Part shown: piece after piece, positions 62,244-64,000 of the stretch
Numbering within the stretch: the stretch's first letter is position 1
How the letters are laid out: each line of letters opens with the position of its first letter
Assembly: GCA_051531935.1 (NCBI GenBank)
Contig: JAOPTR010000008.1
Coordinates: 62,001 to 126,000, forward strand
DNA: 64,000 nucleotides
From: OCS116 sp051531935
GTDB lineage: Bacteria > Pseudomonadota > Alphaproteobacteria > Rhizobiales > OSC116
Direction: 5' to 3'
Made by a program: the position numbers and the translations under genes
Notes under the pieces: generated by a model
What the model saw: the letters and a program-made list of their open reading frames with translations, nothing else
The model's database searches: none
What the model was told of the DNA's origin: nothing

Positions 62244-63038
62244 ATGTTATCAGAAACGTATTTATTACTTAGTGCAGCAAGAAAATATTGCATGGAACAA
62301 CACACACATTGGTGTTCAGTATATGCACCAATAGCCGAAAGGCATGGTATTGACTATACAGATGAAAGTTACGATACCTTTCCGCGCTATAACACTTTAA
62401 ATACTATTTTGAACGAAGTTGAAAAGATTGATGGTGATAACCTTCCGTCTTTTTCTGTACTCAAGAAATTAATAGCTAAAGCTGGTAAAAATGCGACAAG
62501 TGACATGATACAATCACCTTCAAATGAAATTGAAGCTGCTGCGATTGGTGATGAAAAAACCAAGTTTGTTCAATATATAGAAAACCTAACAGAAGAAGAA
62601 ATTAAAGCTATCGAACCTTTACCTTATATGCGCCTACTAACTCAAAAAGAAGTGGGTAAAATATGGAAAAAAATGGCAAGACTTTGGGGGTGTGAACAAG
62701 GTCAATATTGGTATCCACTAGCTGATAAAAGTGAGCCTTCTTTGTTCGCATTTGATGTTTCAGTTTTTGATAAAAACTTCTCCCCTGAGATATTACAAAA
62801 TATTTTGCAGTCATGGAATATTGAACGTTTATATGAACTACGTGAGCATGGAGATGAAAACTATTACCTATCCAGAGAATTATGGGAGCCTTACTATAAC
62901 GGTGCAGAAGGTTTCTGGGTTTCAGAAGACCTTGATTGGATAATGTATGCTTCCCATGAAAACACAATTACTGTCGGTGGGCGATTAAAAGAAGAGCTTC
63001 TCAGGCTTTGTCCCAATGAGAAAGAATTTAAATTGTAA
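62244..63038 (+). CDS. Unrecognised protein
   Basis: I do not recognise this 264-residue soluble protein. It has a helical first half (residues 1-150, with TEEEIKAIEPLPYMRLLTQK) and a more aromatic C-terminal half (WGCEQGQYWYPLADK, then EGFWVSEDLDWIMYASHENT and ITVGGRLKEELLRL). The WVSEDLDWIMYASHE stretch resembles patterns in immunity-type or SUKH-like proteins, but no motif is firm. No signal peptide or membrane helix is seen. It follows the broken DUF262 gene by 90 bases and is alone on its strand. Confidence 0.6.
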   Translation: MLSETYLLLSAARKYCMEQHTHWCSVYAPIAERHGIDYTDESYDTFPRYNTLNTILNEVEKIDGDNLPSFSVLKKLIAKAGKNATSDMIQSPSNEIEAAAIGDEKTKFVQYIENLTEEEIKAIEPLPYMRLLTQKEVGKIWKKMARLWGCEQGQYWYPLADKSEPSLFAFDVSVFDKNFSPEILQNILQSWNIERLYELREHGDENYYLSRELWEPYYNGAEGFWVSEDLDWIMYASHENTITVGGRLKEELLRLCPNEKEFKL

Positions 63039-63506
63039 ATAATAATGATAATAACAATAATTTAAGCCCCGTTCGCCTGTTCTGCCTATCATCCTCGCTT
63101 GGTTTGGGTTTTAACTGCGAAGCTCTTAAACCTTATTTCTTAAACTGCGCATGAACCCTTGCTTGCGGCGAGCGGACAAATAAAATGCACCTAAGTTTAT
63201 CAGGGTGCGTTGGTACGAGAGTTCAAAATCAGCGATGGCTCAAATGTTTTTGTGGGAGACTGTTTAGACATTCCCAAACGTTATTAGGTTTGGTTAGAAT
63301 GGCTTACGGGTAAAAATAATTGAACCACCATAGAGTGTCGGTGGTTTTGATATAAGCTAGAATCTGGGTTCTAGCGCGTGAATACGCGCGTTCTAAATCA
63401 AATAGACAACTTCATTTTTCAAAAATGTTTCTTGACCCAAAACAAATTAAGTCTCAATTTACATATTATGGCTTTTAAGTAAATTTAATTGAATGGGGTT
63501 TTAAAA
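63039..63506. other. Gene-free stretch with several hairpins
   Basis: No gene is seen. CCGTTCGCC (63069-63077) can pair with GGCGAGCGG (63167-63175). AACCACC (63323-63329) pairs with GGTGGTT (63340-63346). GCGCG (63374-63378) pairs with CGCGC (63385-63389). TAAATTTAATTGAATGGGG directly before the last gene looks like leader DNA. A structured RNA is possible but not established. Confidence 0.4.
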
Positions 63507-64000
63507 ATGGGCAAATCAAATTTATCAGGTAAATATTTAATAACCCGAAACAAATTTGCATTTAAAAATGAACCAGAAATATTCTTATTACTGGAAGAAG
63601 AAGACAACCAAATCACTGGCGTTTGTGTCAATGAATTTGTGATACTGAATTCCGAGCAAAACAAAACATCCGAAGTTGCACTAGCATCGATGTTCGCAGA
63701 TCATTTTGAAGAAGCAGGTTCAAAGTTTTACATTCCATTACTGCATTCACCTGTTCTCAAAGGTGGTTCAGATGAAACCTCATCATTTTATTTCATTCAC
63801 ACTGGTTATGATGGTGCAACAGAGTCACAAGTCTATTTAGAAAATTTCTATTACAAAAACAATGTAAAACAATTTGTTGAATCTATCGTCGAAAATTCCT
63901 TCCCAACGTTCGCTCAACTCGTATATGGAAGTCAAAAATTTACTCGTGAAGAAATTAATATTAACCGCACATCGGGCGACTGGGAGTTACGGTGGGGACT
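63507..64000 (+). CDS. Unrecognised protein, 3' end outside window
   Basis: An open frame of 164 codons starts at ATG 63507 (MGKSNLSGKYLITRNKFAFK) and runs off the window with no stop. I do not recognise it. Visible features are an acidic early segment (IFLLLEEEDNQITGVCVNEF), a stretch SSFYFIHTGYDGATESQVYL and a basic-aromatic end (SGDWELRWG). No signal peptide or membrane helix is visible. Low GC and the defence-island context suggest a transferred accessory gene. Confidence 0.55.
   Translation, partial: MGKSNLSGKYLITRNKFAFKNEPEIFLLLEEEDNQITGVCVNEFVILNSEQNKTSEVALASMFADHFEEAGSKFYIPLLHSPVLKGGSDETSSFYFIHTGYDGATESQVYLENFYYKNNVKQFVESIVENSFPTFAQLVYGSQKFTREEININRTSGDWELRWG

Noticed and set aside
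62244..63506. Integron cassette array with attC sites
   Set aside because: No GTTRRRY core or pairing typical of attC is seen at the gene ends.

Overview
The window comes from an AT-rich alphaproteobacterial chromosome, probably Hyphomicrobiales-like. Supporting signs are a ccmB-C-D-G block, a dapF-mtaB-ftsY-yciB block, a Zur box of the alphaproteobacterial type, an FNR/FixK box and a 4-hydroxyproline catabolic cluster. The genus cannot be fixed from sequence alone. No rRNA, tRNA or CRISPR array was found.

Bases 1-36,400 are mostly housekeeping and nutrient genes: cytochrome c maturation (ccmB-ccmG), thiamine uptake thiPQ, an L,D-transpeptidase, and a zinc-uptake regulon (zur-znuC-znuB divergent from znuA-DUF1007-NicO transporter, with a Zur operator between). 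Next come a truncated haemoglobin, an EF-hand protein, two glycosyltransferases, dapF-mtaB-ftsY-yciB and a hydroxyproline cluster (epimerase, DapA-family deaminase, FAD dehydrogenase). The hydroxyproline cluster surrounds thiB, which carries a TPP riboswitch. Then follow an MFS pump, several AraC/LysR/TetR regulators and a three-gene ABC exporter under a TetR regulator with a clear operator.

Bases 36,400-48,500 hold a 1658-residue autotransporter with near-identical repeats, an SMP-30 lactonase, a TMEM43-like protein and purU. An IS3-family element then cuts off the 3' part of a polysaccharide-biosynthesis epimerase gene. After it lie a VOC protein, an AraC regulator and a small secreted protein.

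From about 48,720 to the end the window looks like an integrated, mobilizable defence island. It begins at a truncated GFA gene, followed by mobC and a relaxase. Next are seven and a half 24-bp direct repeats, placed just upstream of a gene that joins an AbiEi-like winged-helix domain to a Fic domain. Then comes a type I restriction-modification operon in the order hsdR-hsdS-prrC-hsdM, in which prrC encodes a PrrC-type anticodon nuclease. Beyond it are a DUF4917 SIR2-like protein, a long highly structured candidate RNA ending in an intrinsic terminator, a broken DUF262 gene and two unrecognised genes. Restriction, the PrrC back-up tRNA nuclease, the Fic protein and the SIR2-like protein would act as layered anti-phage functions. 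The operator-like repeat array and the structured RNA are the parts least explained by known families.
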